A stretch of DNA of 64,000 nt from Neoroseomonas eburnea (lineage in GTDB: Bacteria; Pseudomonadota; Alphaproteobacteria; Acetobacterales; Acetobacteraceae): positions 62,001-126,000 of the forward strand of contig NZ_JAAEDL010000018.1 of the NCBI RefSeq assembly GCF_018129005.1. The letters are read 5' to 3'. Made by a program: the position numbers and the translations under genes. Below, one piece after another: positions 44,450 to 51,705 of the stretch. Each line of letters opens with the position of its first letter. Position 1 is the first letter of the stretch. The notes under the pieces were generated by a model. It did no database searches, had not been told where the DNA came from, and was given only the letters and a program-made list of their open reading frames with translations.

Positions 44450-44734
44450 GTGGGGATCCTGGTCAGTGTCCGCGCCGGGGATGACGACACGCTCTGGGCC
44501 GTCGTGGCGACGGTGGGGCGAAGAAGCCGCGTGGCGGAGGTGTTCCGATCGCGCGCCCAGGCGCTGGACGATCGCGCCTGGCGGGACCAGCAGGTCAAGG
44601 CCTATGCGGATTGGCTGGTGCGGGCGAAGCAGCCCGTGCCGCATTATTCGGTGGCGCCCATCCGGCGTTCGGACCTGCCGCGGAAATGGACGCCGCTGCC
44701 GGCGCTGGGCTTCCTGCGCGGGCCGATCATCTGA
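44450..44734 (+). CDS. Small hypothetical protein
   Basis: A 94-residue frame starting with GTG. It has a strand-rich first half (ILVSVRAGDDDTLWAVVATV), a helical middle (VFRSRAQALDDRAWRDQQVKAYADWLVRAK) and a short basic end. No family is recognised and no strong ribosome-binding site is seen. Codon usage is ordinary for the window. It lies next to a pseudogene and a G/C homopolymer tract, so it may be a remnant or a chance frame. Confidence 0.45.
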   Translation: MGILVSVRAGDDDTLWAVVATVGRRSRVAEVFRSRAQALDDRAWRDQQVKAYADWLVRAKQPVPHYSVAPIRRSDLPRKWTPLPALGFLRGPII

Positions 44735-44743
44735 CACTGGCCT

Positions 44744-44764
44744 CCCCCCCCCCGGGGGGGGGGG
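44744..44764. repeat. C10-G11 homopolymer tract
   Basis: Ten C residues are followed directly by eleven G residues. It is self-complementary and lies 9 bases after the small frame at 44450-44734. Tracts of this length are prone to slippage. The exact count should be regarded with caution because such runs are error-prone in sequencing. Confidence 0.8.
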
Positions 44765-45097
44765 CCTTGCTGCATCCCGCAGACGCCGGCGGCCTCGCGA
44801 TCCGCGCCGCCGTCCCGCCAGCCCGCGCGCGAAGGCCGGGCGCGCCCGCCGGATGGCGAACGAGGCACAGGCAGAGCGCCCCGAGCCCGAAGGAGGTATG
44901 CCGATGGCTGGTCAGCCGGAAGGCCGGCGGGCACGTCGGCAGCCCGCCGCCGGCCCGCGATATCGCGACGCGGCGCATCGGGGCGCTCCGTCGCAGGCCG
45001 CGGTTTCAGGGCCCGGACCGCCCGCCCCGCCTCGACTCGCGCCTCCGCCGCGCCAGCGGCGACGGCGCGCGGCCCGGTGGGCCGCAGGCAGAGGAGA
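44765..45097. other. Intergenic region without a convincing gene
   Basis: About 330 bases of very GC-rich sequence. A consensus-like ribosome-binding site (AAGGAGGT) precedes ATG at 44904, but the frame encodes a Pro/Arg-rich sequence that runs antisense into the next gene and resembles nothing. I see no RNA gene here. Confidence 0.4.
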
Positions 45098-45124
45098 GTC
45101 CCGAAGGCCGCACGCCTTCGGGAC
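45098..45124 (-). terminator. Perfect 11-bp hairpin after split TPP decarboxylase
   Basis: GTCCCGAAGGC and its exact complement GCCTTCGGGAC flank the 5-base loop CGCAC. It lies 28 bases past the stop of the beta-subunit gene on the minus strand. Confidence 0.65.
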
Positions 45125-45151
45125 CAGGTGGCACGAACCGCCCTGCGCCGG

Positions 45152-45754
45152 TCAGACCGGTTCCGCCATCGCGCGCATGAAGCTCTCGCGGAAGCGGATC
45201 GGGTCGCGGTCGGTCTGGTTGCGGCCCGGCTCGTTGTCGATCTTCACGCCGATCACATGCGGCCCGTCGGTGGTCAGGGCCCTGGCCACCAGCACGTCGA
45301 ATTCCGCCTCGTCGGCCGCCCAGGCAGCCGATGCGATCCCCGAGGCGCGGGCGATGGCGACGATGTCGGTCCTCGCCTGCGCCGCCGGCGTGCTCTGCCC
45401 GCCGGTGATCTGGTAGATGCCGTTGTCCCAGACGATGATGGCGAGGTTCTTCGGCGCCTGCGCCGCGATGGTGGACAGGCAGCCGAGCTGCATCAGCAGC
45501 GACCCGTCCCCCTCCAGCGCGAAGACGCGCCGGGCCGGCTGCGCGATCGCGACGCCGAAGGCGATCGGCGCGGCGAGGCCCATGCTGCCGAGCATGTAGA
45601 AGTTCTCCGGCCGCTGCCCCGCGCCCCAGAGATCCCAGTTCGAATTGCCGATGCCGCCGATCACCGCCTCGCGGTTCTTCAGCCCCGCGACCAGCCGCTT
45701 CGTCAGCGCCGCGCGGTTCATCACATGCAGGTTGCCGGTCGTCTCGGTCATCAC
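45152..45754 (-). CDS. TPP-binding subunit of a split decarboxylase (sulfopyruvate/phosphonopyruvate decarboxylase beta-like)
   Basis: A 200-residue PP domain alone. The diphosphate/Mg motif is EGDGSLLMQLGCLSTIAAQ then VWDNGIYQ; GSMGLAAPIAFGVAIA precedes it. Together with the preceding gene it makes up one full-length TPP decarboxylase cut into two chains, as in ComDE sulfopyruvate decarboxylase. Start is GTG (or the next codon, ATG), overlapping the alpha stop. Substrate is a 2-oxo acid, but sulfopyruvate versus phosphonopyruvate or another cannot be decided; no coenzyme M or phosphonate genes are near. Confidence 0.85.
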   Translation of the reverse strand: MMTETTGNLHVMNRAALTKRLVAGLKNREAVIGGIGNSNWDLWGAGQRPENFYMLGSMGLAAPIAFGVAIAQPARRVFALEGDGSLLMQLGCLSTIAAQAPKNLAIIVWDNGIYQITGGQSTPAAQARTDIVAIARASGIASAAWAADEAEFDVLVARALTTDGPHVIGVKIDNEPGRNQTDRDPIRFRESFMRAMAEPV

Positions 45755-46278
45755 TTGCGCCCTCCGCTCAGCAGCGGGGAAATGATCAGGCAGGCCGGCC
45801 AGCGTGTCGCGAAGGCCTGGCGGATGGTGCGGTCGGCGACGAAGGCGGCCTCGTCCAGCCGGGTCATGGTGTGGTGCTCGATGCCCATCGAATCGAGGAT
45901 CGGCCGCATGGTCCGGCAGACGATCGCCTGGCCCGGATTGAACTCGCCCATCGTGCCGCGCTCGCTGACAACCATCACCACCGGCACCTGGAAGGCGACC
46001 GGCAGGGAGGCAAGCGCGTTCGGCAGGGTGGCGAAGCCCGAGGTCTGCATCAGCACGACGCCGCGCATCCCGGCCATGCAGGCGCCGGTGACGATGCCGA
46101 CGGCCTCTTCCTCACGCGTGCAGGAGAAGGTCGTGAAGAAGGGGTCCGCATGGCAGCCATCGATGAGCGGCCGCAACACGTTGTCGGGGACATAGGTGAC
46201 CAGGCGAACGTCCTGGTCCTTGAAGGCCTGGCGCAGGATGCCGTGCCATGTCGGGGCCGCTTCGGCCGTGCTGCTCAT
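45751..46278 (-). CDS. PYR-domain subunit of a split TPP decarboxylase (alpha-like)
   Basis: A 175-residue PYR domain. The catalytic glutamate is in CTREEEAVGIVTGACMAG (near residue 57), followed by GVVLMQTSGFATLPNALASL. It supplies the activating Glu for TPP bound by the beta chain encoded next. The two genes overlap (GTGA). This split form resembles ComD. There is no neighbouring biosynthetic gene to reveal the product. Confidence 0.85.
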   Translation of the reverse strand: MSSTAEAAPTWHGILRQAFKDQDVRLVTYVPDNVLRPLIDGCHADPFFTTFSCTREEEAVGIVTGACMAGMRGVVLMQTSGFATLPNALASLPVAFQVPVVMVVSERGTMGEFNPGQAIVCRTMRPILDSMGIEHHTMTRLDEAAFVADRTIRQAFATRWPACLIISPLLSGGRK

Positions 46279-46397
46279 CGTCTGCCCGTCTCCTCAACAC
46301 AGTCCCGGCGGTATCGCACCGGCAGGCGGGAACGCCAAGGCAGGTCGGCCGATCCGGCTTGCACGGCCGCGCCGCTCGACCGCATAGGAGTGGCCGT

Positions 46398-46877
46398 ATG
46401 GAAGCGCCCGCCCTGCCCCGCCTCCTGGTCGACGCCGACGCCTGCCCGGTGCGGGAGGAGGCGGTGCGCGTCGCCGGCCGGCTCGGCCTGCAGGTGATCC
46501 TCGTGACCAACGGCGCGCGGCCCGTTCGCCCGCCGCCCGTACCCTTCGTGCGCCTGGTGGTGGTCGCCGAGGGGGCCGACAAGGCCGACGACTTCATCGC
46601 CGAGGAAGCGCGTCCGATCGACATCTGCCTGACAGCCGACATCCCGCTCGCCGCGCGCTGCCTCGCCAAGGGGGCCTTCGCGCTGTCCTTCAAGGGCAAG
46701 CCCTGGACCACGGACAATATCGGCAGCGCGCTGGCGGGGCGGGAGGTGGCGCGCCACCTGCGGGAGATCGGCGCCATCGGGGGCGGGCCGGCACCGATGG
46801 GCGGGGCGGACAAGTCGCGCTTCCTCAGCGCGCTCGACACCATGGCCCAGGCGGCGATCCGAAAGGCGCGCGGGTAG
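46398..46877 (+). CDS. YaiI/YqxD family protein (DUF188)
   Basis: A 159-residue protein with a PIN-like fold. The hallmark LLVDADACPVREEAVRVA is at 9-26, followed by VVVAEGADKADDFIAEEA and DICLTADIPLAARCLAKGA. Acidic residues in the DADACP and ADKADD motifs resemble a nuclease metal site, but no activity is established for the family. ATAGGAG precedes the start. It stands alone on its strand and is followed by a twin stem-loop and a two-hairpin repeat. Confidence 0.92.
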   Translation: MEAPALPRLLVDADACPVREEAVRVAGRLGLQVILVTNGARPVRPPPVPFVRLVVVAEGADKADDFIAEEARPIDICLTADIPLAARCLAKGAFALSFKGKPWTTDNIGSALAGREVARHLREIGAIGGGPAPMGGADKSRFLSALDTMAQAAIRKARG

Positions 46878-46912
46878 GCTCGCGCCCGGGGCGATAAGGA
46901 AGCGAGGCGAGG

Positions 46913-46959
46913 CTCGGGGGCGCCGCCCCCGAGACCCCCGCCAGGGGACCGGGTCCCCT
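46913..46959 (+). terminator. Twin stem-loop element
   Basis: Stem-loop 1 (46913-46933) is CTCGGGGGC, GCC, GCCCCCGAG. The spacer is ACCCCCGCC, and stem-loop 2 (46943-46959) is AGGGGAC, CGG, GTCCCCT, followed by GGACC. It is downstream of and in line with the DUF188 gene. Confidence 0.7.
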
Positions 46960-46972
46960 GGACCTCCGGGAC

Positions 46973-47130
46973 TCATGCCAGCGGCCGCTATTCGCGACCG
47001 CTGGCATGAGGCTTTTCCTGCCCTCAGGCGCCGGGCGCAAACCTCCGGCTCGCTTGGCTTCGTCGGACTGCCGGCGGGCCGCATTCGCGGCCTCGGCACG
47101 AGTCAAGAACTCGTGCCGCTCGTATCATGC
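46973..47130 (+). repeat. ~155-bp two-hairpin element, copy 3 (most complete)
   Basis: The first hairpin is CATGCCAGCGG (46974-46984) paired exactly with CCGCTGGCATG (46998-47008). A core of about 85 bases follows, then GGCACGAGT (47095-47103), CAAGA loop, ACTCGTGCC (47109-47117). The ends are roughly inverted: TCATGCCAGCGG at the left and, reversed, a GCATGATACGAGCGG at the right. There is no coding frame conserved among copies. Confidence 0.9.
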
Positions 47131-47229
47131 CGCAGGCTCTGGCCGATGACCTCATCGGACGGGGTCGGCGGTATGGCGCCCGAGGCCGGGTGGGGGTGCG
47201 GGCCGGTGCCGGACTTTCCAAACGGTCTC

Positions 47230-47763
47230 TCAGCGCCGCGCCTCGGCGATCTCGATGCCGTCCGTGCAGGCGGTCCGCGTCAGCCAGGGCCAGGGATCGG
47301 TGGGCCGCCCGTCGCGGCGCAGCTCCACATGCAGGTGCGGCCCGGTGCTGCGCCCGGTCCGGCCGACGGCGCCGATGACCTGACCGGCCATGATGCGCTC
47401 GCCGACGCGGACATCGCGGTCGATGCGCGCCAGATGGGCATAGCGGGCGCGCGTGCCGTCCTGGTGCTCGATCTCGAGCATGATGCCGTAGGCGTAGTAG
47501 CGCCCGGCGAAGACAACGGTGCCGCCCGAGGCGGCGCGGACCGCGGAGCCGATCGGCGCGCGAATATCCACCCCGGGGTGGAAGCCGCGGCCGCGATAGC
47601 CGAAGCCGGAGGAGAACTCGCCGGCCACCGGCATCCCGGTCGGGCAAGGGGCAGCGAGGGCGGCGGCGGGAAACAGGGCGGCAGCGGCAAGGATGGTTGC
47701 ACGGAACCGGCCGGCCAGGCCCAAGGATCGGATCAGGCGCGTCGTGAGGCGCGTCTGGCGCAT
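47230..47763 (-). CDS. M23-family metallopeptidase (LytM domain)
   Basis: A 177-residue exported peptidase. A basic N-terminus and hydrophobic stretch (ATILAAAALFPAAALA, cut before APCP) form a signal peptide. The zinc ligands are His62 and Asp66 in HPGVD and His143/His145 in HLHV. Such domains cut peptidoglycan cross-bridges, or regulate amidases when degenerate; here all ligands are present. The start at 47763 is preceded by GGAGATATC. It stands close to but opposite the DUF188 gene. Confidence 0.9.
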   Translation of the reverse strand: MRQTRLTTRLIRSLGLAGRFRATILAAAALFPAAALAAPCPTGMPVAGEFSSGFGYRGRGFHPGVDIRAPIGSAVRAASGGTVVFAGRYYAYGIMLEIEHQDGTRARYAHLARIDRDVRVGERIMAGQVIGAVGRTGRSTGPHLHVELRRDGRPTDPWPWLTRTACTDGIEIAEARR

Positions 47764-47888
47764 ACAGTGATATCTCCGGTTACATTTCGTGAAGCCCGCC
47801 CATGCATTGGCCGGGCCAGCCGACCCCGTCAACCCGACGACCCGCCGCGCCCACCACAAGAAATGCGGGCGGAACGGCTTCCCTCCCG

Positions 47889-48404
47889 CTACGGACGATG
47901 CCTCGCGCGCCAGTCGGCGGGGTTTTCGAAGCTGCCGTCCCAGAGGCCGCGACGGGCGGCGCGCGCCTCATTCGCCTCTGCGGCGTAATCCTCGGCATAG
48001 CGGGCAAAGGCGACCGCCCAGCCCTGGCGCACCAGTTCGCGGCCGATGTCGAGGCCGCCGGCGTTGCGGCAGCGGACGACGCGGCGGCCGTAGCGGTCGG
48101 TGTCGAGCGCCTCGCAGGTCAGGCGCCCGTTCCCCGGCAGGGCGGCCAGGGCCCGCCGCGCCGCTTCGCCGCAGGCATAGGCTTGGCCACCGCGCCGGCA
48201 GGTCTGGTCGGATTCCGGAGCATCGATGCCGTGAATGCGCAGCCTTCCGCCGGCCGTCGCCAGGGTGTCGCCATCCACCGCCGATGCCCGCGCGGCGAAG
48301 GCCCCGGAGGCGGGTGCGCCGGGCGGCGCACTGCCTCCCGGAATGCCGTGGATAATGCGGGGCAGGGCCGGCCGGGCCGCGCGGCACCAATTGATGGTTT
48401 CCAA
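47889..48404 (-). CDS. Staphylococcal-nuclease-like (thermonuclease) protein, N-terminus uncertain
   Basis: The SNase core is clear: VDGDTLATAGGRLRIHGID with APE following, a Cys-rich insertion, then TDRYGRRVVRCRN, RELVRQGWAVAF and ARRGLWDGSF. The catalytic Arg residues (RLRIHG and YGRRVVR) and Asp/Glu are present. The extreme N-terminus is doubtful: the frame has no ATG ahead of the core, and its first possible start is a TTG at 48404 lying within a twin stem-loop repeat. The usual signal peptide is missing. It may be truncated or use an unusual start. Confidence 0.7.
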   Translation of the reverse strand: METINWCRAARPALPRIIHGIPGGSAPPGAPASGAFAARASAVDGDTLATAGGRLRIHGIDAPESDQTCRRGGQAYACGEAARRALAALPGNGRLTCEALDTDRYGRRVVRCRNAGGLDIGRELVRQGWAVAFARYAEDYAAEANEARAARRGLWDGSFENPADWRARHRP

Positions 48405-48451
48405 AGGCCTCGGGCCTTTGGCGGGGTGGCTTGGAGGGGCGGAGCCCCTCC
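48401..48451 (-). terminator. Twin stem-loop element
   Basis: On the minus strand, stem-loop 1 (48433-48451) is GGAGGGGC, TCC, GCCCCTCC, the spacer contains CCACCCCGCC and stem-loop 2 (48401-48421) is CCAAAGGCC, CGA, GGCCTTTGG. It lies between the esterase gene and the SNase gene and touches the 5' end of the latter. Confidence 0.68.
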
Positions 48452-48465
48452 AATTCCGCCCTCAC

Positions 48466-48812
48466 CGGTCATTCCAAAGGGCTGTTCGCATAACCCGGCA
48501 TGTGCCGCCGCATGCCCTGAGTGTCGAGGCATCGCCCAGGTGCGGAGGGAACGGCGCGCGCACTTCGTGGGGAGCCCAAATGCCGGGCGACGCGAAGCCA
48601 AGCTCCGAACGCCGGGGACGAAAACGCCTTCCCATTGCACAGCCGACCGGAACGGCTGCCGCGGCGACGCGCCGCCCACGGCCCCGGCGATGCCCCGGCC
48701 CGCCCGCGGCTTGCGCACCGGCGCGTCCGTGCTGCCCTGGCCGGCTGCCCTGCCGTCGCCGATGCGGCGCCTGCCGCCCCGACGCCCTGATGCCGCCGTG
48801 GCCGGCCCGCGC
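48466..48812. other. Intergenic region without a recognisable gene
   Basis: About 347 bases between the nuclease and the esterase genes. Candidate frames are Pro/Arg-rich and match nothing, and no RNA gene or strong hairpin is apparent. It may be the decayed 5' region of the nuclease gene or of something lost. Confidence 0.4.
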
Positions 48813-49769
48813 TCACGCCGACCCGTCCAGCCCCCAATGCACCCGCAGGACCGCCGCCGCCTGGCGGATCGTCAGCTCCGCCGCCGGGATCAGGCGGCCC
48901 ATGGTCAGGAAACCGTGCATCTGGTCGGCGAGGTGCAGATGGGTGACATGCACCCCCTCCTCGTCGAGGCGCCGCGCATAGGCGATGCCCTCGTCCACCA
49001 GCGGATCGTGGCCGCAGGTCATGACGAAGGCCGGCGCAGTGTCGGAGAGCGTCACCGCCCGCAGCGGGGAAGCCCGCCAGTCGTACCGCTGCGCCGCCTC
49101 CGGCACGTAGTGGTCGATGAACCAGCGCATCGTCGTGGTGGTCAGCGGATAGCCCTCGGTGAAGCGCTGATAGGCCGGCGTGTTCCCGCCGAGATCGGTC
49201 GCCGGGTAGAGCAGGAGCTGGAAGCCCGGCGCCGGCACCGTGCCGTCCCGCGCCATCAGCGCCAGCACCGCGGCGAGGTTGCCCCCGGCGCTGTCCCCGC
49301 CCACCGCGATGCGCGCGGGGTCGATGCCGAGCCGTGCCGCCTCGGCGGCGACGAAGCGCAGCGCGGCGACGGCATCCTCGACCGCGGCGGGGAAGCGCGC
49401 CTCGGGCGCCAGCCGGTAGTCCACCGCGATCACCACCGCGCCGGCATGGTTCGCCAGGCTGCGGCAGAGCTGGTCATGGCTGTCGAGGTCGCCGATCACC
49501 CAGCCGCCGCCATGCAGGAAGACCAGGCAGGGCAGCGCCTCGCCGGCCGCGGTGCCGAGGCCCCGGTAGCGGCGCAGCCGGATCGGCCCGGCCGGACCGG
49601 GGCAGACCAGGTCATCGGTTTCGGCGACGGCCGGCGGCTCGGGCTGCAGCACGCGGCGGGAGGCGGCATAGGCGGCTCGCGCCGCCTCGTGGCTCAGCGT
49701 GTGCAGTGGCGGACGCCCGATCTCGCGTATCAGGTCAAGAACGCGCTGGGCGCCGGAATCGAGGGGCAT
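48813..49769 (-). CDS. Alpha/beta hydrolase, hormone-sensitive-lipase (family IV) esterase
   Basis: A 318-residue esterase. The oxyanion block FLHGGGWVIGD is at about 84-94, the nucleophile Ser160 is in GGDSAGGN, Asp in DPLVDEG and His in MHGF complete the triad. GGAAGGAAG upstream supports the start. It probably hydrolyses short-chain esters. It is followed on the minus strand by a twin stem-loop 350 bases on. Confidence 0.9.
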   Translation of the reverse strand: MPLDSGAQRVLDLIREIGRPPLHTLSHEAARAAYAASRRVLQPEPPAVAETDDLVCPGPAGPIRLRRYRGLGTAAGEALPCLVFLHGGGWVIGDLDSHDQLCRSLANHAGAVVIAVDYRLAPEARFPAAVEDAVAALRFVAAEAARLGIDPARIAVGGDSAGGNLAAVLALMARDGTVPAPGFQLLLYPATDLGGNTPAYQRFTEGYPLTTTTMRWFIDHYVPEAAQRYDWRASPLRAVTLSDTAPAFVMTCGHDPLVDEGIAYARRLDEEGVHVTHLHLADQMHGFLTMGRLIPAAELTIRQAAAVLRVHWGLDGSA

Positions 49770-49838
49770 GTCGGCTTCCTTCCGCAGGGCCGCGCCGCCG
49801 CGCGGGCGGTGTCGGGGAACGAGGAGGCTGCGCGGCCG

Positions 49839-50618
49839 TCAGGCGCCGCGGAACACCGGCGTGCGCTTCTCCCGGAAGGCCGCGAGGCCTTCCTGGATAT
49901 CGGCGCTCTCCTTGCAGATCCGCGCCCGCTCGTTGCAGGCAGCGACGTCGAGCGCGCCGTGGCCGATCTCGTTCAGCGCCTGCTTCATCCCCTGCACGGC
50001 GAGCGGCGCCATGGCGGCGAGCGTCCCCGCCAGCCGGTCCACCGCCGCATCCAGATCCTGCGGCGCGACCAGATGGGTCAGGTAGCCGATGCGCAGCAAT
50101 TCCTCAGCACCCAGCTTCTCGGCCGTGAGGAACAGCCGCTTGGCGGTGTTGAGCCCGAGGCGCGAGACGTAGCGCCGCAGCCCGCCCGGGTAGTAGTGCA
50201 CGCCGAGCCGCGCGGCCGGCATGAACATCTCCATCCCGGTCACGCCGATGCGGAAATCCGCCGTCAGGGCGAGATCCGTGGAGCCGCCGTAGACGCCCCC
50301 CTGCAACCGGCAGATGGTCGGGATGCGCACCGCCTCGAAGCGGTCGACCATGGCGTCGAAGCCGGGGGCGCGGGCGGCGGCCTCCTTGTCCTCGGCGAAT
50401 CCGCCGAGGTGGAAGCCGGCGCTGAAGGCAGGGCCGCTCGCCGCCAGCACCAGCACCCGCAGGTCCCTGTTGGCATCGACGGTGTCGAGATGTTCCAGGA
50501 TGCGGACGATGTCGCCCGGCTCGATCCGGTTGCGGTGGCGCGACCGGTGCAGGCGGATGGTGGCGCGCGGCCCCGCGATCTCAAGGCTCGGCGGGTCCAG
50601 GCGGGTGTCTTCGGTCAT
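49839..50618 (-). CDS. Enoyl-CoA hydratase/isomerase family protein
   Basis: A 259-residue crotonase. The oxyanion-hole segments are SGPAFSAGFHLGGF and LQGGVYGGSTDLALTADFRIG. The two glutamates of classical hydratases are not evident (the second segment has GGS where many have GGG and a Glu), so its reaction may differ from simple hydration. AAGGGGAAC precedes the start at 50618. It is transcribed towards the esterase gene, 69 bases away. Confidence 0.87.
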   Translation of the reverse strand: MTEDTRLDPPSLEIAGPRATIRLHRSRHRNRIEPGDIVRILEHLDTVDANRDLRVLVLAASGPAFSAGFHLGGFAEDKEAAARAPGFDAMVDRFEAVRIPTICRLQGGVYGGSTDLALTADFRIGVTGMEMFMPAARLGVHYYPGGLRRYVSRLGLNTAKRLFLTAEKLGAEELLRIGYLTHLVAPQDLDAAVDRLAGTLAAMAPLAVQGMKQALNEIGHGALDVAACNERARICKESADIQEGLAAFREKRTPVFRGA

Positions 50619-50828
50619 CGGCGTTCCCCTTCTCGCCGCCCATACTTCCCGAAGCCGGCGCCGCTGGCCATGCGCCGGCGCCATGACGGTCCCATCCGGG
50701 CGGGCATGGCGCGCATGCACCGTCGGACTGCATCAATTGTCCTGGGATGGCAGGTGCCGGGTCGCCTACTATATCTGCCCAAGCGCGGCGGCCTGATCGG
50801 CCGGCTGAACCCCTGGATCGACCACCGG

Positions 50829-51686
50829 ATGAACCTGCAGCCCCTGCGGCCGCCTCACGGACGCAAGACGACCCTGGCCCGCCTGACTGCGGGGATCCGG
50901 GACCGGCTCGGCGTCGCCGCGCCGGAGCGGCATGCGGTCCCGGCGGGGGCCCTGACCATCGCCTCCTACAACGTCCACAAATGCGTCGGCACCGACAAGC
51001 GCTTCGACCCGGAACGGGTGGCCGAGGTGATCGCCGAACTCGACGCCGACATCCTCGCCCTGCAGGAGGCCGACCGCCGATTCGGCCGCCGGCATGGCCT
51101 GCTCGACATCGCCGCCGTCGAACGCCGGACGGGCCTGACCCTGCTGCCGCTCTCGCTCGAACGCGGCGGGCATGGCTGGCGCGGCAACGCGCTGCTTGTC
51201 CGCAACGCCCGCGCCCTGCGTCTGCGGCGCCTGGCGCTGCCCGGCGGCGAGCCGCGCGGCGCGGTGATGGCCGACCTCGAACTGCCCGCCGGCCGGCTGC
51301 GCGTCGTCTCCGCCCATCTCGGCCTGCTGCGGCGCCACCGCATGCAGCAGGCGGAGGCAATCCTCGCCGCCCTCGCCGAGGGCGACGACATCCCGACCGT
51401 CATGCTCGGCGACCTCAATGAATGGCGCCCGGGGCGGCGCTCCTCCCTCCGCGCGCTCGAAGCCGGGTTCAGCGATGCGCGGCCGGGCCCCGCCACCTTC
51501 CCGAGCCGCCGGCCGCTGCTGCCGCTCGATCGCATCCTCGGCCGGCCGCGTGGCCTGGTGCGCGGCATCGAACCGCACGACAGCGCCCTCGCCCGCATCG
51601 CCTCGGACCATCTGCCGATCAAGGCCCGGCTGGACATCCTGGCGGTCGAGGCCTCGCCCGCGCCGGCCCTGGCCGAGGCCGCCTGA
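50829..51686 (+). CDS. Endonuclease/exonuclease/phosphatase family protein (YbhP-like)
   Basis: A 285-residue EEP-fold enzyme. Conserved metal-site motifs are IASYNVHKCVG, LQEADRR, SAHLGLL, GDLNEW and ASDHLPIKA, in the expected order. It is encoded just before a phospholipase-D-type gene, the order seen for the E. coli ybhP/clsB neighbourhood (there reversed), which suggests a role in lipid or membrane turnover. The start is uncertain: ATG at 50706 would add 41 residues without clear homology, and no strong ribosome-binding site is seen at either. Confidence 0.85.
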   Translation: MNLQPLRPPHGRKTTLARLTAGIRDRLGVAAPERHAVPAGALTIASYNVHKCVGTDKRFDPERVAEVIAELDADILALQEADRRFGRRHGLLDIAAVERRTGLTLLPLSLERGGHGWRGNALLVRNARALRLRRLALPGGEPRGAVMADLELPAGRLRVVSAHLGLLRRHRMQQAEAILAALAEGDDIPTVMLGDLNEWRPGRRSSLRALEAGFSDARPGPATFPSRRPLLPLDRILGRPRGLVRGIEPHDSALARIASDHLPIKARLDILAVEASPAPALAEAA

Positions 51687-51705
51687 CCCCGACCCCGCCC
51701 CGACG

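Noticed and set aside
44904-45416. Frame preceded by a consensus ribosome-binding site (AAGGAGGT)
   Set aside because: The product is Pro/Arg-rich, has no recognisable domain and runs antisense into the split TPP decarboxylase gene. The site alone is not enough.
47802-50828. Long in-frame extension upstream of the EEP gene
   Set aside because: It runs antisense through the nuclease, esterase and crotonase genes; only the part after about 50829 has homology.
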